From Dialister sp. CAG:486 (GTDB lineage: Bacteria; Bacillota; Negativicutes; Veillonellales; Dialisteraceae), in contig FR879593.1 in NCBI GenBank assembly GCA_000434475.1, positions 2,184-15,300 on the forward strand: 13,117 bases of DNA. The letters are read 5' to 3'. The translations under genes were made by a program, and so were the position numbers. Positions 1 to 7,735 of this stretch are shown piece by piece; positions within the stretch are counted from its first letter, which is position 1; each line of letters starts with the position of its first letter. Below the pieces are notes generated by a model. That model searched no databases and was not told the DNA's origin. It saw only the letters and a program-made list of their open reading frames with translations.

Positions 1-2229
1 ATGGCTTTGGGGTGGAATCGGAAGATCGACAGCATCTTTCAGCGCAGAGATCAGGGCATAGGCAGCTTCCGGCTTGAGGAGACCTGCCATATCTTTGATC
101 GCGATGATATTCGCACCGGCATCCTGCATCTGTTTCGCAAGGTCGGTGTAGTATTTCAGGGAGTACTTCTGACGGTTCGGATCCATGATATCGCCGGTGT
201 AGCAGAAGCAGGCTTCAGCGAGCTTTTCTTTCTTGCGGACTTCGTCGATGGTGACGGTCATATGGCTGAGCTGGTTCAGGCAGTCGAAGATACGGAATAC
301 ATCGACACCATTGTCAGCCGCCTGATCGATGAAGTGACGGACCACATTTTCCGGATAGTTGGTATAGCCGACGGTATTCGCACCGCGGGTCAGCATCTGG
401 AAGAGGATGTTCGGCGCGGCTTTTCTCATCTGGCGAAGGCGTTCCCACGGGCTTTCATCAAGGAAACGATAAGCCACGTCGAAGGTCGCGCCGCCCCAGT
501 TTTCAAAGGAGAAGAGCTGCGGGACATGGACCGCCGTATAATGGATGGCATTCATGATGTCATGGGTCCTGACACGGGTCGCGAGCAGAGACTGGTGCGC
601 ATCACGATACGTGGTATCCATGAACATGACTTCCTTCTGGTCCATGACCCACTTGGAGAATTTCTCCGGTCCCATTTCATCGAGCAACTGACGGGTACCC
701 TTCGGCGCTTCGATCTTGTCTGCATCGAGCAGCGGAAGCGGATTGAAATCCGGCTTTTCCTGATGGCCGGCGCCGGCATAGCCATTGACGGTGATGTCGC
801 CGATGTAGGAGAGCAGCTTCGTGCCGCGGTCGGAAATCATATCCGGTTCCTGCAGGAGCCACGGGTTTCTGTCAATGTAGTTGACATCGCAGAGCCCTTC
901 CTGGAAATCACGGGTACGAAGCATGTTCTGCAGGAAATAGATATTCGTCTTCACGCCGGAAATGCGGAATTCTTCCATGCAGCGGAGCATCTTGTGGATG
1001 GTGTCCTTCGGATGAAGGGCATGCGCGGTGACTTTGACGAGGAGAGAATCATAGTACGGGGTAATGACGGCGCCGGTGTAAGCCGTGCCGGCATCGAGAC
1101 GGATGCCAGGTCCGCCGCCGGAACGATAGGCAATGATCTTACCGGTATCCGGCATGAAATTGTTCTGCGGATCTTCCGTGGTGATACGGCACTGGATCGC
1201 AACGCCTTTGTACCAGATCTCATCCTGCTTGCCAATGGCGATCTCCGGCCCGTCAAGAGCATAGCCCTCAGCGATGAGGATCTGGCTCTTTACGATATCC
1301 ACATTGGTGATCATTTCCGTGACGGTGTGTTCGACCTGGACACGCGGATTGACTTCGATGAAATAGAAGTGCTCTTCATCCTGATCGACCAGGAATTCGA
1401 CCGTGCCGGCATTCACATAATGGACATTCTTCATCAGTTTGACAGCTGCATCGCAGATGTTCTTTCTGAGTTCCTTCGGAAGAGACCATGCCGGCGCCAT
1501 TTCGATGACCTTCTGGTGGCGGCGCTGGATGGAGCAGTCACGTTCGAAGAGATGCACCACATTGCCGTGCTCATCACCCATGACCTGTACTTCGATATGC
1601 TTCGGGTTCATGATGCAGCGTTCGACATAGACTTCATCATCACCGAAGGCCATCTTTGCTTCAGAGCGCGCGCGGTTGTACGCTTCTTCCAGATCTTCCA
1701 TGCGGTCGACATTTCTCATGCCGCGTCCGCCGCCGCCATTGACGGCTTTGATCATGACCGGGAGTCCGTAAGTTTCTGCAAAAGCCTTCACTTCATCAAA
1801 GCTGTGAACCGCACCCTTGGTCCCCGGGATCATCGGGATCTGCGCTTTTTCTGCCTGAATGCGGGCATTCACCTTGTCACCGAACATGATGAGATGTTCG
1901 ACCTTCGGCCCGATGAAAATGATGCCTTCTTCTTCACAGCGCTGGGCGAGCTTCGCATTTTCAGCAAGGAAGCCGTAGCCCGGATGAATGGCATCAACGT
2001 CATGCTCCTTACAGATACGGATGATATCTTCGATATCAAGGTATGCGTCGATCGGCTTATCCCCTTCACCGACCAAGTAGGCTTCGTCAGCACGGTTTCT
2101 GTGCAGGGACAGGATATCTTCTTTCGAATAGATAGCCACGGTGCGGATGCCCATTTCACTGCAGGCTCGGAATACGCGGATCGCGATCTCGCCGCGGTTG
2201 GCTACCAGTACTTTATGGATTCGTCTCAT
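1..2229 (-). CDS. pyc: Pyruvate carboxylase, C-terminal part beyond window
   Basis: This biotin enzyme carboxylates pyruvate to oxaloacetate using ATP and bicarbonate, and feeds anaplerosis. 743 codons are visible; the full enzyme is normally ~1150 residues, so the rest of the carboxyltransferase domain and the biotin carrier domain lie left of the window. The N-terminus reads MRRIHKVLVANRGEIAIRVF, the biotin carboxylase start. It is followed by HPGYGFLAEN, the ATP-grasp glycine loop NGGGGRGMR, QRRHQKVIEMAP and FIEVNPRVQVEHTVTE. The carboxyltransferase domain begins near residue 540 with MDTTYRDAHQSLLATRVRT, then FQMLTRGANTVGYTNYPENV, CYTGDI and IKDMAGLLKP, whose lysine (about K712) is the expected carbamylated metal ligand. 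The chosen ATG has a GAGAGGGAG ribosome binding site just upstream. Oddity: the last visible residues read LPIPPQSH where the family usually has a His-x-His metal motif (see findings). The family call is very secure; oxaloacetate decarboxylase is excluded by the fused biotin carboxylase half. Confidence 0.96.
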   Translation of the reverse strand, partial: MRRIHKVLVANRGEIAIRVFRACSEMGIRTVAIYSKEDILSLHRNRADEAYLVGEGDKPIDAYLDIEDIIRICKEHDVDAIHPGYGFLAENAKLAQRCEEEGIIFIGPKVEHLIMFGDKVNARIQAEKAQIPMIPGTKGAVHSFDEVKAFAETYGLPVMIKAVNGGGGRGMRNVDRMEDLEEAYNRARSEAKMAFGDDEVYVERCIMNPKHIEVQVMGDEHGNVVHLFERDCSIQRRHQKVIEMAPAWSLPKELRKNICDAAVKLMKNVHYVNAGTVEFLVDQDEEHFYFIEVNPRVQVEHTVTEMITNVDIVKSQILIAEGYALDGPEIAIGKQDEIWYKGVAIQCRITTEDPQNNFMPDTGKIIAYRSGGGPGIRLDAGTAYTGAVITPYYDSLLVKVTAHALHPKDTIHKMLRCMEEFRISGVKTNIYFLQNMLRTRDFQEGLCDVNYIDRNPWLLQEPDMISDRGTKLLSYIGDITVNGYAGAGHQEKPDFNPLPLLDADKIEAPKGTRQLLDEMGPEKFSKWVMDQKEVMFMDTTYRDAHQSLLATRVRTHDIMNAIHYTAVHVPQLFSFENWGGATFDVAYRFLDESPWERLRQMRKAAPNILFQMLTRGANTVGYTNYPENVVRHFIDQAADNGVDVFRIFDCLNQLSHMTVTIDEVRKKEKLAEACFCYTGDIMDPNRQKYSLKYYTDLAKQMQDAGANIIAIKDMAGLLKPEAAYALISALKDAVDLPIPPQSH

Positions 2230-2252
2230 GAGATTCTCCCTCTCAATAAAAT

Positions 2253-2280
2253 AGAATGAACACGATGATCGCGTCATTCT
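2253..2280 (-). promoter_or_regulatory. Hairpin in pyc 5' leader
   Basis: AGAATGA (2253-2259) and TCATTCT (2274-2280) form a perfect 7-bp stem, with a small extra CGA/TCG stem inside the loop. It lies in the pyc leader between promoter and ribosome binding site. There is no U-run, so it is not a terminator. It could stabilise the mRNA or bind a regulator; the function is unknown. Confidence 0.35.
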
Positions 2281-2307
2281 GATGCGCTTTTAGCGTTTGA
2301 TAGTACT

Positions 2308-2336
2308 ATTTTAACCAGTGAAAGCCGCAAAATCAA
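2308..2336 (-). promoter_or_regulatory. Probable sigma-70 promoter of pyc
   Basis: On the minus strand TTGATT (2331-2336) and TAAAAT (2308-2313) are separated by exactly 17 bp. Transcription would start near 2300, giving a ~70-nt leader before the pyc ATG. No other gene lies between, so pyc is probably transcribed from here. Confidence 0.6.
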
Positions 2337-2450
2337 TAGCCTGTATGAATTGGTATCAATCATGGTTTTAATAAATGATATAAATAGATATGTAATGATA
2401 TAGTATTCATTATGTATCACGTTTATCATAACAGCAAATTTATTATTTAA

Positions 2451-2489
2451 GGTTCAAGGTTCTAGGTTCAGGTTGATGGGTTCAGGGTT
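2451..2489 (+). repeat. Degenerate GGTTCAA heptamer tract
   Basis: About five units of the GGTTCAA/GGTTCTA/GGGTTCA type follow each other with a mostly 7-bp period. The same unit recurs at 5625-5667 and, inverted, at 2662-2679 and 8225-8252. The AT-rich stretch 2340-2450 just before it shows nothing I can name. Confidence 0.7.
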
Positions 2490-2581
2490 GTGGTGGCAGC
2501 TTCGCTGCAAAATATATATTGGCGGCGAAGCCGCCACCACTTCGCTGCAAAATATATATTTGCGGCGAAGCCGCCACCACC
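2490..2581. repeat. REP-like palindromic element with 40-bp tandem duplication
   Basis: Positions 2501-2540 and 2541-2580 are head-to-tail copies of the same 40 bp, differing only at one base (G2521 versus T2561). Each unit contains TTCGCTGC, the AT core AAAATATATATT, and GCGGCGAAGCCGCC, which folds as a tight GCGGC/GCCGC hairpin with a GAA loop. With the preceding GTGGTGGCAGC the whole is also a large palindrome centred on the AT core. A single half-unit recurs at 7969-8000, so this is a dispersed family. Confidence 0.8.
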
Positions 2582-2612
2582 ATTTCTAATTTCTCATTTC
2601 TCATTTCTCATT
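2582..2612 (+). repeat. ATTTCTC heptamer tract (4 units)
   Basis: ATTTCTA at 2582 is followed by three exact ATTTCTC units ending at 2609, then a partial unit. The period is 7 bp. The related inverted unit TGAGAAA builds the tract at 7642-7676, next to the same composite core sequence. Confidence 0.75.
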
Positions 2613-2615
2613 CAA

Positions 2616-2679
2616 ACGAGGCTTTCAAATGGAATCAAAGGGCGACCCGCCCCCATGGCTACCCCGAACCCTGAACCCA
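2616..2679 (-). repeat. Composite intergenic repeat, copy A
   Basis: Read on minus, this runs from heptamer units directly after the helicase stop codon through GTAGCCATGGG, then GCCCTTTGATTCC and GAAAGCCTCG, and into the TGAGAAA tract. The same order of modules occurs at 7588-7676, and a shorter, diverged version at 5849-5891. It begins at the very base after the helicase gene ends, so repeat and gene are in direct contact. Confidence 0.65.
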
Positions 2680-5547
2680 TTATCTTCCACAATATTTTCT
2701 GAAATCACAGAACCGGCACGCCGTCGGAAGCTCGTTCTTTTTCATTTCACAGCGACGCGCAAAATCATGCGCCAGGATCCGCCTCGACGTCTTGTCGAAT
2801 TCCTCTATTCTTTTCTTCACGCGTTCTTTGCTCATAGGAAAAACAACGCATGGATCCTCGGCATCACTGGTGAAGTACAGGACAAGCCTTTCCACGGGGC
2901 GGCCGAGTTTCGTTTCGACGAGGTAGGCATATACCTCGAGCTGGCTCAGGTATTTCTCCATAAGGGGACTGTCCATCGGCGGTTTCTTCCCTGTCTTGAA
3001 GTCTATGACCCGCACCTGATCCCCATCCCCCGAGAGAAGATCAATGGTGCCATTCAGAATGTAGTCATCTTTGACCAGCTCAAGAGGGCATTCGGCAGCA
3101 AGCGCATCATCCCAGTTTCCTTTCCGGAAATCCACATATCCACGAATCTCTGAAAAGGCCTGCTTCAGTTTTACTTCAGGGAGCCAGCTGTTTTCTTTAT
3201 CAGACAGGGAAATGTAATTCGCCATCATCCAGCCGTAGATCACAGAGGGCGTCACGCGATCGGCCTCTCCGCGAAGGACAGCGCGGTGGATATCCTCGAT
3301 CGTCTCATGAACAAGCTCACCGTACATGGCATGACTCCCCTGCGTGCCTGCGAAACGGTAGACGCGATGCCAGAGATACTTCATCGGACATTCTTCATAA
3401 AGGGCGATCTGCGACGTGAAGGCGAAACGCGGCTTGAACACATTCCGTCCCACAGGGCGGCAGGTGAGGTGGTGGTAGTCCGCTTCTTTCGCATTATATG
3501 CTGGAAGAGCGGGCATGATCCATTGAAATTCTTCCGAGGTGTCCCCCTTCTTTTGAGAAGATGCGAGGACGAGGAGCGTTTCCGCGCGGGAGAAGGCCGT
3601 ATAGTACTTGCGCCATAGATCAAAATTTTTCATTTCCTTCGGTGGCTCAGCAGGCTTTCGTCCGCTCACCTTTTCCACCACCCGGGAAATCAGGTCACTT
3701 TCTGCATCCCAGCGCGCCCGCTCGTCGAGCGATGGCACGATGACAACGGGGTACTCGAGCCCCTTTGCCTGGTGGATATTCAGGAAGGATACGGAGCCCG
3801 AGGGCGCATAGCGCTCTTCATCTTCATACTCATTCACGCCGTTTTCAAACCACAGCCGCAGATAGCGGGAAAAGAAGAGATGCACATCCTCCACAGTCTC
3901 CTCACCATGCCCGTGATTCTCCGGCAGGAAGAAACCAAAACGGGCAATCAGGCGCGTGATGGCGGACAGATTTCTGGCTGCATTCGATTCACCCCGGACC
4001 GCGCTGTCCAAAATATCGGAAAATGGTGCAAAGGAGAGCATCTGATAGACGAGGTGCAAAAAAGAGGCGGGGAGTTTCTTCTCATAGGAAATGACACTCC
4101 GCGTGCGGTCCAGCCAGTCTTTCAGCGCTCGGTGCCCGGGTTTTGCGAGCATCATCCGCGCGACGCCCATGCACTCGAAGTATGTATCGAGAATCCCCCT
4201 CGTTTCCTGCATGTCGTCCCGATTTTCCATGGAATCCGAAAAGCTGGGAAAGAGCAATAGGAGCATCCCGATCAGCCACTCGACTTCCTGTCGCTTGAAG
4301 AACCAGCCCGCCCGCGGCGCATAGGACGCGATGCCCTTCCGTCGAAGCTGCAGCTGCAAAGCGCGCGATGCATTGCTCTTCACGGACGAACAGAGTACCG
4401 CCACTTGGTTATAGTCCGTGATCTGCCCCCGTTCTTTCAGCCCTTCGGTGAAATCAGCGATCCGCGCGTGACACTCGGAAAGATCCTTCCCCGTGATGCG
4501 AAGGACGGGCGTCCCCGTTTCCTCTGACGCGGCATGAATGTCCCCCTTCACATAGCGGAACATCCGCCCATCCGCTCCGCGCCAGCTTTTGAGTCCGCGC
4601 ATCCAGTCCATGCAGAAGCGGACAATGCCCGGATGCGAACGATAATTCGTATCCAGCTTGAACGTATGGCATGTCTCATAGGTCTTCGAAAATTCCAGAA
4701 TATTTCCGATGGACGCCCCGCGGAAGCGATAAATGCTCTGGTCATCATCCCCCACCACGAAGATCTGCTGCGAAGAGCCGCCCATAAGACGGATGAGCTG
4801 CTCCTGGATGAAATTCGTATCCTGATACTCATCGATCATGATGTATCGGATCCGTTTCTGCAAGCTGTCAAGGATCTCCGGATAGGAAGAAAGAAGCGCA
4901 TATGTCTCCTTCTGCAGGCGAGAGAAATCAATGAAATGCCTTTCCTCTTCGAGGCGCGTGTACTTCATCATCATCCGTGCGAGCACTTCTATGCGCCCGC
5001 CCAGTTGATTCCCGCATGTCCGCCGCATCTCTTCCGGCAAGAGCAGCTCCTCGGAGAGACCATTCACATAGCGGCAGATCGTCTGGCACTGACGCCATGG
5101 AGAGATCCCCACCAGCTCCCCCTGCTTCAGATAGGAGTCCTGTACCACACGGCGAAAATTCGGGATCGCCGCAAATTCCTGCAGATGCTCGTACACCAGG
5201 TACTGCTGCTCGAACTGGTCCACCGACAGATAATTCTTCGGAAGATGGGTATACTCCTGAAACTCTTTCAGGATCTGACGGCAAATGTGATGGAAGGTAC
5301 CGATGTACATCTCATGCAGATTCACCTCGATGCCCGCCTTCGACAGCACATCCGTGAGGCGCGTCGTCAGCTCCTTCGATGCCTTCTGTGTGTACGTGAC
5401 CAGCATGATCTCTTCCGGCTTCACCCTCTTCTCGCGGATGAGGTAAAGCACGCGCTGGATGATGGTATAGGTCTTTCCCGTCCCCGGTCCCGCGATCAAA
5501 AGCGTGGGACCTTCGGAGAGGATGGCAGCTTTTTGTGATTCATTCAT
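2680..5547 (-). CDS. UvrD/PcrA-like helicase fused to RecB/Cas4-like Fe-S nuclease
   Basis: This 955-residue SF1A DNA helicase has a C-terminal PD-(D/E)XK nuclease. Helicase motifs: Walker A AGPGTGKT at 19-26, motif II IDEYQD at 238-243, DDDQSIYRFRGA, NYRSH, then motif V-VI HQAKGLEY at 592-599 and FSRAETLLVLA. The nuclease half shows the HETIE histidine, TIDLL, the catalytic DFKTGKK at 849-855 and a downstream QLEVYAYL (QxxxY). One Cys (YEEC) plus a terminal Cx2Cx5C should hold a 4Fe-4S cluster, as in AddB and Cas4. All key residues are present, so it should act in DNA end processing or repair. The ATG follows AAAGGAG at good spacing. It stands alone: no addA/addB or cas gene is adjacent. It could be a stand-alone AdnA-like or AddB-like repair helicase, and the exact subfamily is not decided. 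Confidence 0.92.
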   Translation of the reverse strand: MNESQKAAILSEGPTLLIAGPGTGKTYTIIQRVLYLIREKRVKPEEIMLVTYTQKASKELTTRLTDVLSKAGIEVNLHEMYIGTFHHICRQILKEFQEYTHLPKNYLSVDQFEQQYLVYEHLQEFAAIPNFRRVVQDSYLKQGELVGISPWRQCQTICRYVNGLSEELLLPEEMRRTCGNQLGGRIEVLARMMMKYTRLEEERHFIDFSRLQKETYALLSSYPEILDSLQKRIRYIMIDEYQDTNFIQEQLIRLMGGSSQQIFVVGDDDQSIYRFRGASIGNILEFSKTYETCHTFKLDTNYRSHPGIVRFCMDWMRGLKSWRGADGRMFRYVKGDIHAASEETGTPVLRITGKDLSECHARIADFTEGLKERGQITDYNQVAVLCSSVKSNASRALQLQLRRKGIASYAPRAGWFFKRQEVEWLIGMLLLLFPSFSDSMENRDDMQETRGILDTYFECMGVARMMLAKPGHRALKDWLDRTRSVISYEKKLPASFLHLVYQMLSFAPFSDILDSAVRGESNAARNLSAITRLIARFGFFLPENHGHGEETVEDVHLFFSRYLRLWFENGVNEYEDEERYAPSGSVSFLNIHQAKGLEYPVVIVPSLDERARWDAESDLISRVVEKVSGRKPAEPPKEMKNFDLWRKYYTAFSRAETLLVLASSQKKGDTSEEFQWIMPALPAYNAKEADYHHLTCRPVGRNVFKPRFAFTSQIALYEECPMKYLWHRVYRFAGTQGSHAMYGELVHETIEDIHRAVLRGEADRVTPSVIYGWMMANYISLSDKENSWLPEVKLKQAFSEIRGYVDFRKGNWDDALAAECPLELVKDDYILNGTIDLLSGDGDQVRVIDFKTGKKPPMDSPLMEKYLSQLEVYAYLVETKLGRPVERLVLYFTSDAEDPCVVFPMSKERVKKRIEEFDKTSRRILAHDFARRCEMKKNELPTACRFCDFRKYCGR

Positions 5548-5570
5548 AGAGAGGGCTCCTTTGGGAAATA

Positions 5571-5602
5571 GTGACTGGGGACGGGTGACTAGGGACTAGG
5601 GG
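5571..5602 (-). repeat. CCTAGTC heptamer tract
   Basis: Read on minus, four 7-bp units follow one another: CCTAGTC, CCTAGTC, ACCCGTC and CCCAGTC. The units resemble the GTCACTA tracts at 5814-5827 and 7899-7926. The tract lies just upstream of the helicase ribosome binding site and so would be in its 5' leader or promoter region. Confidence 0.6.
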
Positions 5603-5624
5603 CAGCAGGTATAATGGGTTTTAA

Positions 5625-5667
5625 GGGTTCAAGGTTCAAGGTTCAAGGGGTTCTAAGGGGTTCTAAG
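5625..5667 (+). repeat. GGTTCAA heptamers followed by GGGGTTCTAA decamers
   Basis: Three perfect GGTTCAA units (5626-5646) run into two GGGGTTCTAA units. The change of period within one tract suggests a slippage origin. No coding frame crosses it. Confidence 0.75.
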
Positions 5668-5711
5668 TGAGAACTGAGTCGAAGGATCTAAGCGCTGCGG
5701 AGTATACTTAG

Positions 5712-5757
5712 CCTTCCCCTCTAGGGGAAGGTGCCCCGAAGGGGCGGATAGGGTGAC
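5712..5757 (+). repeat. Double-hairpin repeat element
   Basis: CCTTCCCCTCTAGGGGAAGG (5712-5731) is a near-perfect 8-bp-stem palindrome. It is followed at once by GCCCCGAAGGGGC (5733-5745), a second tight hairpin with a GAA loop, and then GGATAGGGTG. A pair of adjacent hairpins with this layout is typical of dispersed intergenic elements in Firmicutes (established knowledge, from memory). There is no T-run, so it is not a clear terminator. Confidence 0.55.
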
Positions 5758-5793
5758 TATGGTATGAAAGATCAATGATCGGATATCTAATAG

Positions 5794-5830
5794 TTCCTAA
5801 TCCCTAGCTACCAGTCACTAGTCACTCATT
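5794..5830 (+). repeat. TCCTAATCCCTAG block with GTCACTA heptamers
   Basis: TTCCTAATCCCTAGC is followed by two heptamer units, GTCACTA and GTCACTC (5814-5827), then by CTCTCAAACTT. The block TCCTAATCCCTAGC...TCAAACTT recurs at 7932-7968, next to a four-unit GTCACTA tract. Confidence 0.6.
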
Positions 5831-5848
5831 CTTGCTCTCAAACTTCAA

Positions 5849-5891
5849 GGTTAGCCCAAGGGGCGTGCTGTACCTTGATCGGGGATGAAAG
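5849..5891 (+). repeat. Composite intergenic repeat, copy B
   Basis: GGTTAGCCCAAGGGGCGTGC and the following ACCTTGAT...GATGAAAG align with copy C at 7588 (GGTTAGCCCATGGGACGTGC...CCTTTGAT...GGTGAAAG). This copy has lost the GAAAGCCTCG end and the TGAGAAA tract. It sits 70 bp beyond the 3' end of the membrane-protein gene, while copy C sits just before its 5' end. Confidence 0.6.
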
Positions 5892-5961
5892 AGGGTGGCG
5901 GGTTCTAAAGGTTCTCAGGGGATAGTGCGGCGCATTGAACCTCTTGAACCCATCTCCCTTG

Positions 5962-7551
5962 TCACCCTTCACTTTCACTACGTCCCACCACCGTGAGGAT
6001 CCCCAGCACAGGCAGGCAGAGGACATAGGCGAAGGAATAGCGGAAAACGGAGGAGGCCGGCGTGGAGAGGAGGAGAGTGGCTGTATTCACTAGAAGCGGC
6101 AAAAGCGCCCAAAGATATTCCTTTTTCCCCTGTCTGATCCAGACGAGCCCCAGAAAGAGCGCGATCCAGAGCGAAAGCCCCGTCCCGATGAAATGGCTTC
6201 CCTCATAGGAGACATTCGCGAGCCACGCCTTGAGCCAAAGCGGCAAAGGGAAATCCCCCGTCGCCATGCGGTCATTGTCTGCCGGCTTCATGTCTTTCGT
6301 ATTCTCATCCGAAAGCGCCCAGCCGAAGCGCGACTGCACGCCATACTCGAAGGGATCCAGATTCCACAGGGCATATGTCTCCGTCAGCCAGCCTTCGACA
6401 TAAATCCGCGGATTTCTTAAACCGGTATCCACCCATGCCGACAAGAATTCTTTTTTCTGCCCATTCAGCCAGTTTCTATGGAAATGGTCATGCCACTTTA
6501 CGAAATCCACCGTGAAAGGAGAGTACTCTTTCTTCCACTCCTCTTCCGGCAGCAGCTCATCCATCAGCGCCCGCGTCTCCTCACTCCGATCTCCTTCGAG
6601 CTTCATCGTCCGCCCCAGCTGCTGGAGCGGGATCGCCATAGACTCCTGAAAGAGCGGCTCCCAGTGATGGGTGCGCTGGATGACCTGTGCGGGGACGATG
6701 GAGATCAACGCAAAAATCACAAAAAAGAGGAGGATCTCCTTCCGCTTCTCCAGAAAAAAGAGAGCAAGGGATACCGACAGCGCGACAAGGAGGCCATTGC
6801 TGCGAAGCAGCATCGCAAGAAGCGCCGCAGCAAGGATCCAAAGAGACGCCCTCCCCCACGGCTCCCCTTCCGCGCGCCGAAGAAAGAGCCATACAAAGAA
6901 GAGCAGCCCCAGAGAGAAAAGGCCATCGCGCACTGCCGCGATACTATAATTTCCCACCATCGGAAAAAAGAGAAAGTACCCGTACAGCCCCCATCCGGCA
7001 ATATCATGCACGCGCCCTTTCACCCAGAAAGCAAAGGCGGTAAGACCATAGGAGATCAAAAGAAGCTGCAACAGAGAAAAGAGGAAGATGACCGGCTCCC
7101 GGCTTCCTAGCGCCTCCTTCCCCCAGCCCGCGCCATAGCCGTATATCACCGAATACAGCCAGGGAAACTGCACACTTGCATAGAGCGGATTCTCCATCAT
7201 GAAGACCGTGTCATTCATTCCCGGCGCCGGATAAAACGAGAGAAGGAAGGGCAGCTGCCAAAGCACCATCAGAAGGAATGCAGGAAGAACCCATGTCCGA
7301 TCTGCTGCCGTTCTCCTCGAACAAGAAAAGCCGGAAAGCCGATCGACCAGTTTGGGCAGTAAAAGAGAAAAGAACGCCGTCCCCAGAAGAAGGATCGGCA
7401 CGTCCCCAAAGTCCAGGAGCGCGCGCCCTGCCTCTTTGAGCTCTCCTGCCCGATCCAGACAGTCTATCTTCACCGTGTACCAGAACGCAGCCGCCAAGAA
7501 GAAAGAAAAGCACATATATAGGTAAGAAAAACGTGTCCGAAACAGTTTCAT
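5962..7551 (-). CDS. Large polytopic membrane protein, DUF6020/GT-C-like
   Basis: This is a 529-residue integral membrane protein with roughly 10-12 hydrophobic segments. They include ~8-26, ~48-66, ~87-106, several between 150 and 290, and three after ~435. A long soluble loop at about 290-435 carries many charged and aromatic residues. After the third segment comes SFYPAPGMNDTVFMM, an acidic outside loop at the place where GT-C glycosyltransferases and the DUF6020 family keep their conserved Asp. I therefore infer a DUF6020-like or GT-C-like envelope glycan enzyme, but no substrate can be named. The ATG is preceded by AGGAGC at a good distance. The gene is flanked by repeats on both sides, and its last codons (SESEG, stop) run straight into repeat-like sequence, so the C-terminus may have been altered. 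There is no partner gene in an operon. Confidence 0.8.
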   Translation of the reverse strand: MKLFRTRFSYLYMCFSFFLAAAFWYTVKIDCLDRAGELKEAGRALLDFGDVPILLLGTAFFSLLLPKLVDRLSGFSCSRRTAADRTWVLPAFLLMVLWQLPFLLSFYPAPGMNDTVFMMENPLYASVQFPWLYSVIYGYGAGWGKEALGSREPVIFLFSLLQLLLISYGLTAFAFWVKGRVHDIAGWGLYGYFLFFPMVGNYSIAAVRDGLFSLGLLFFVWLFLRRAEGEPWGRASLWILAAALLAMLLRSNGLLVALSVSLALFFLEKRKEILLFFVIFALISIVPAQVIQRTHHWEPLFQESMAIPLQQLGRTMKLEGDRSEETRALMDELLPEEEWKKEYSPFTVDFVKWHDHFHRNWLNGQKKEFLSAWVDTGLRNPRIYVEGWLTETYALWNLDPFEYGVQSRFGWALSDENTKDMKPADNDRMATGDFPLPLWLKAWLANVSYEGSHFIGTGLSLWIALFLGLVWIRQGKKEYLWALLPLLVNTATLLLSTPASSVFRYSFAYVLCLPVLGILTVVGRSESEG

Positions 7552-7587
7552 AAAAAGCTCCTAGATCTTAAAGGTCGTCGGGTGCAG

Positions 7588-7676
7588 GGTTAGCCCATGG
7601 GACGTGCTGCCCTTTGATTGTTGGTGAAAGCCTCGCTTGAATGAGAAATTAGAAATGCGAAATGAGAAATGCGAAA
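7588..7676 (+). repeat. Composite intergenic repeat, copy C, with TNNGAAA heptamers
   Basis: GGTTAGCCCATGGGACGTGC, then GCCCTTTGATTG and GGTGAAAGCCTCG (7588-7635), then five consecutive heptamers at 7642-7676: TGAGAAA, TTAGAAA, TGCGAAA, TGAGAAA, TGCGAAA. Copy A has the same modules in the same order on the other strand. The element occupies the leader region of the membrane-protein gene that begins at 7551. Confidence 0.7.
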
Positions 7677-7682
7677 TGGTGG

Positions 7683-7712
7683 TGCGGCGCATAAAAATAT
7701 GGAAGCGCCGCA
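7683..7712. repeat. GC-rich hairpin
   Basis: TGCGGCGC (7683-7690) and GCGCCGCA (7705-7712) form a perfect 8-bp stem, with CATA/TATG pairing inside the loop. A matching single arm, TGCGGCGCAT, also occurs at about 5926-5935, so it is part of the local repeat vocabulary. Confidence 0.55.
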
Positions 7713-7735
7713 GAATTTTGATAGCGCTTCGCGCC

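Noticed and set aside
1..2259. A 752-codon open frame on the plus strand
   Set aside because: It is in exact antisense codon register with pyc, which has clear family motifs. Such frames stay open because TTA, CTA and TCA codons are rare in the real gene. The plus product resembles no family I know and has no ribosome binding site in view.
2490..2581. Possible CRISPR array
   Set aside because: The two 40-bp units are directly adjacent with no unique spacers, and no cas genes are nearby. The nuclease domain at 2680 is Cas4-like only in fold.
2490..2702. A 70-codon plus-strand frame across the palindromes and heptamers
   Set aside because: It is made wholly of repeat sequence and the helicase end, with no ribosome binding site and translation products of simple repeats.
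4534..5538. A 334-codon plus-strand frame opposite the helicase
   Set aside because: Antisense shadow of the helicase, whose motifs are intact on minus.
5610..5615. A perfect TATAAT on plus
   Set aside because: No -35 at suitable spacing and no gene downstream on plus.
6478..7110. A 210-codon basic plus-strand frame
   Set aside because: Shadow of the membrane protein; its Lys/Arg/Glu-rich product simply mirrors Phe/Leu/Ser codons on the other strand.
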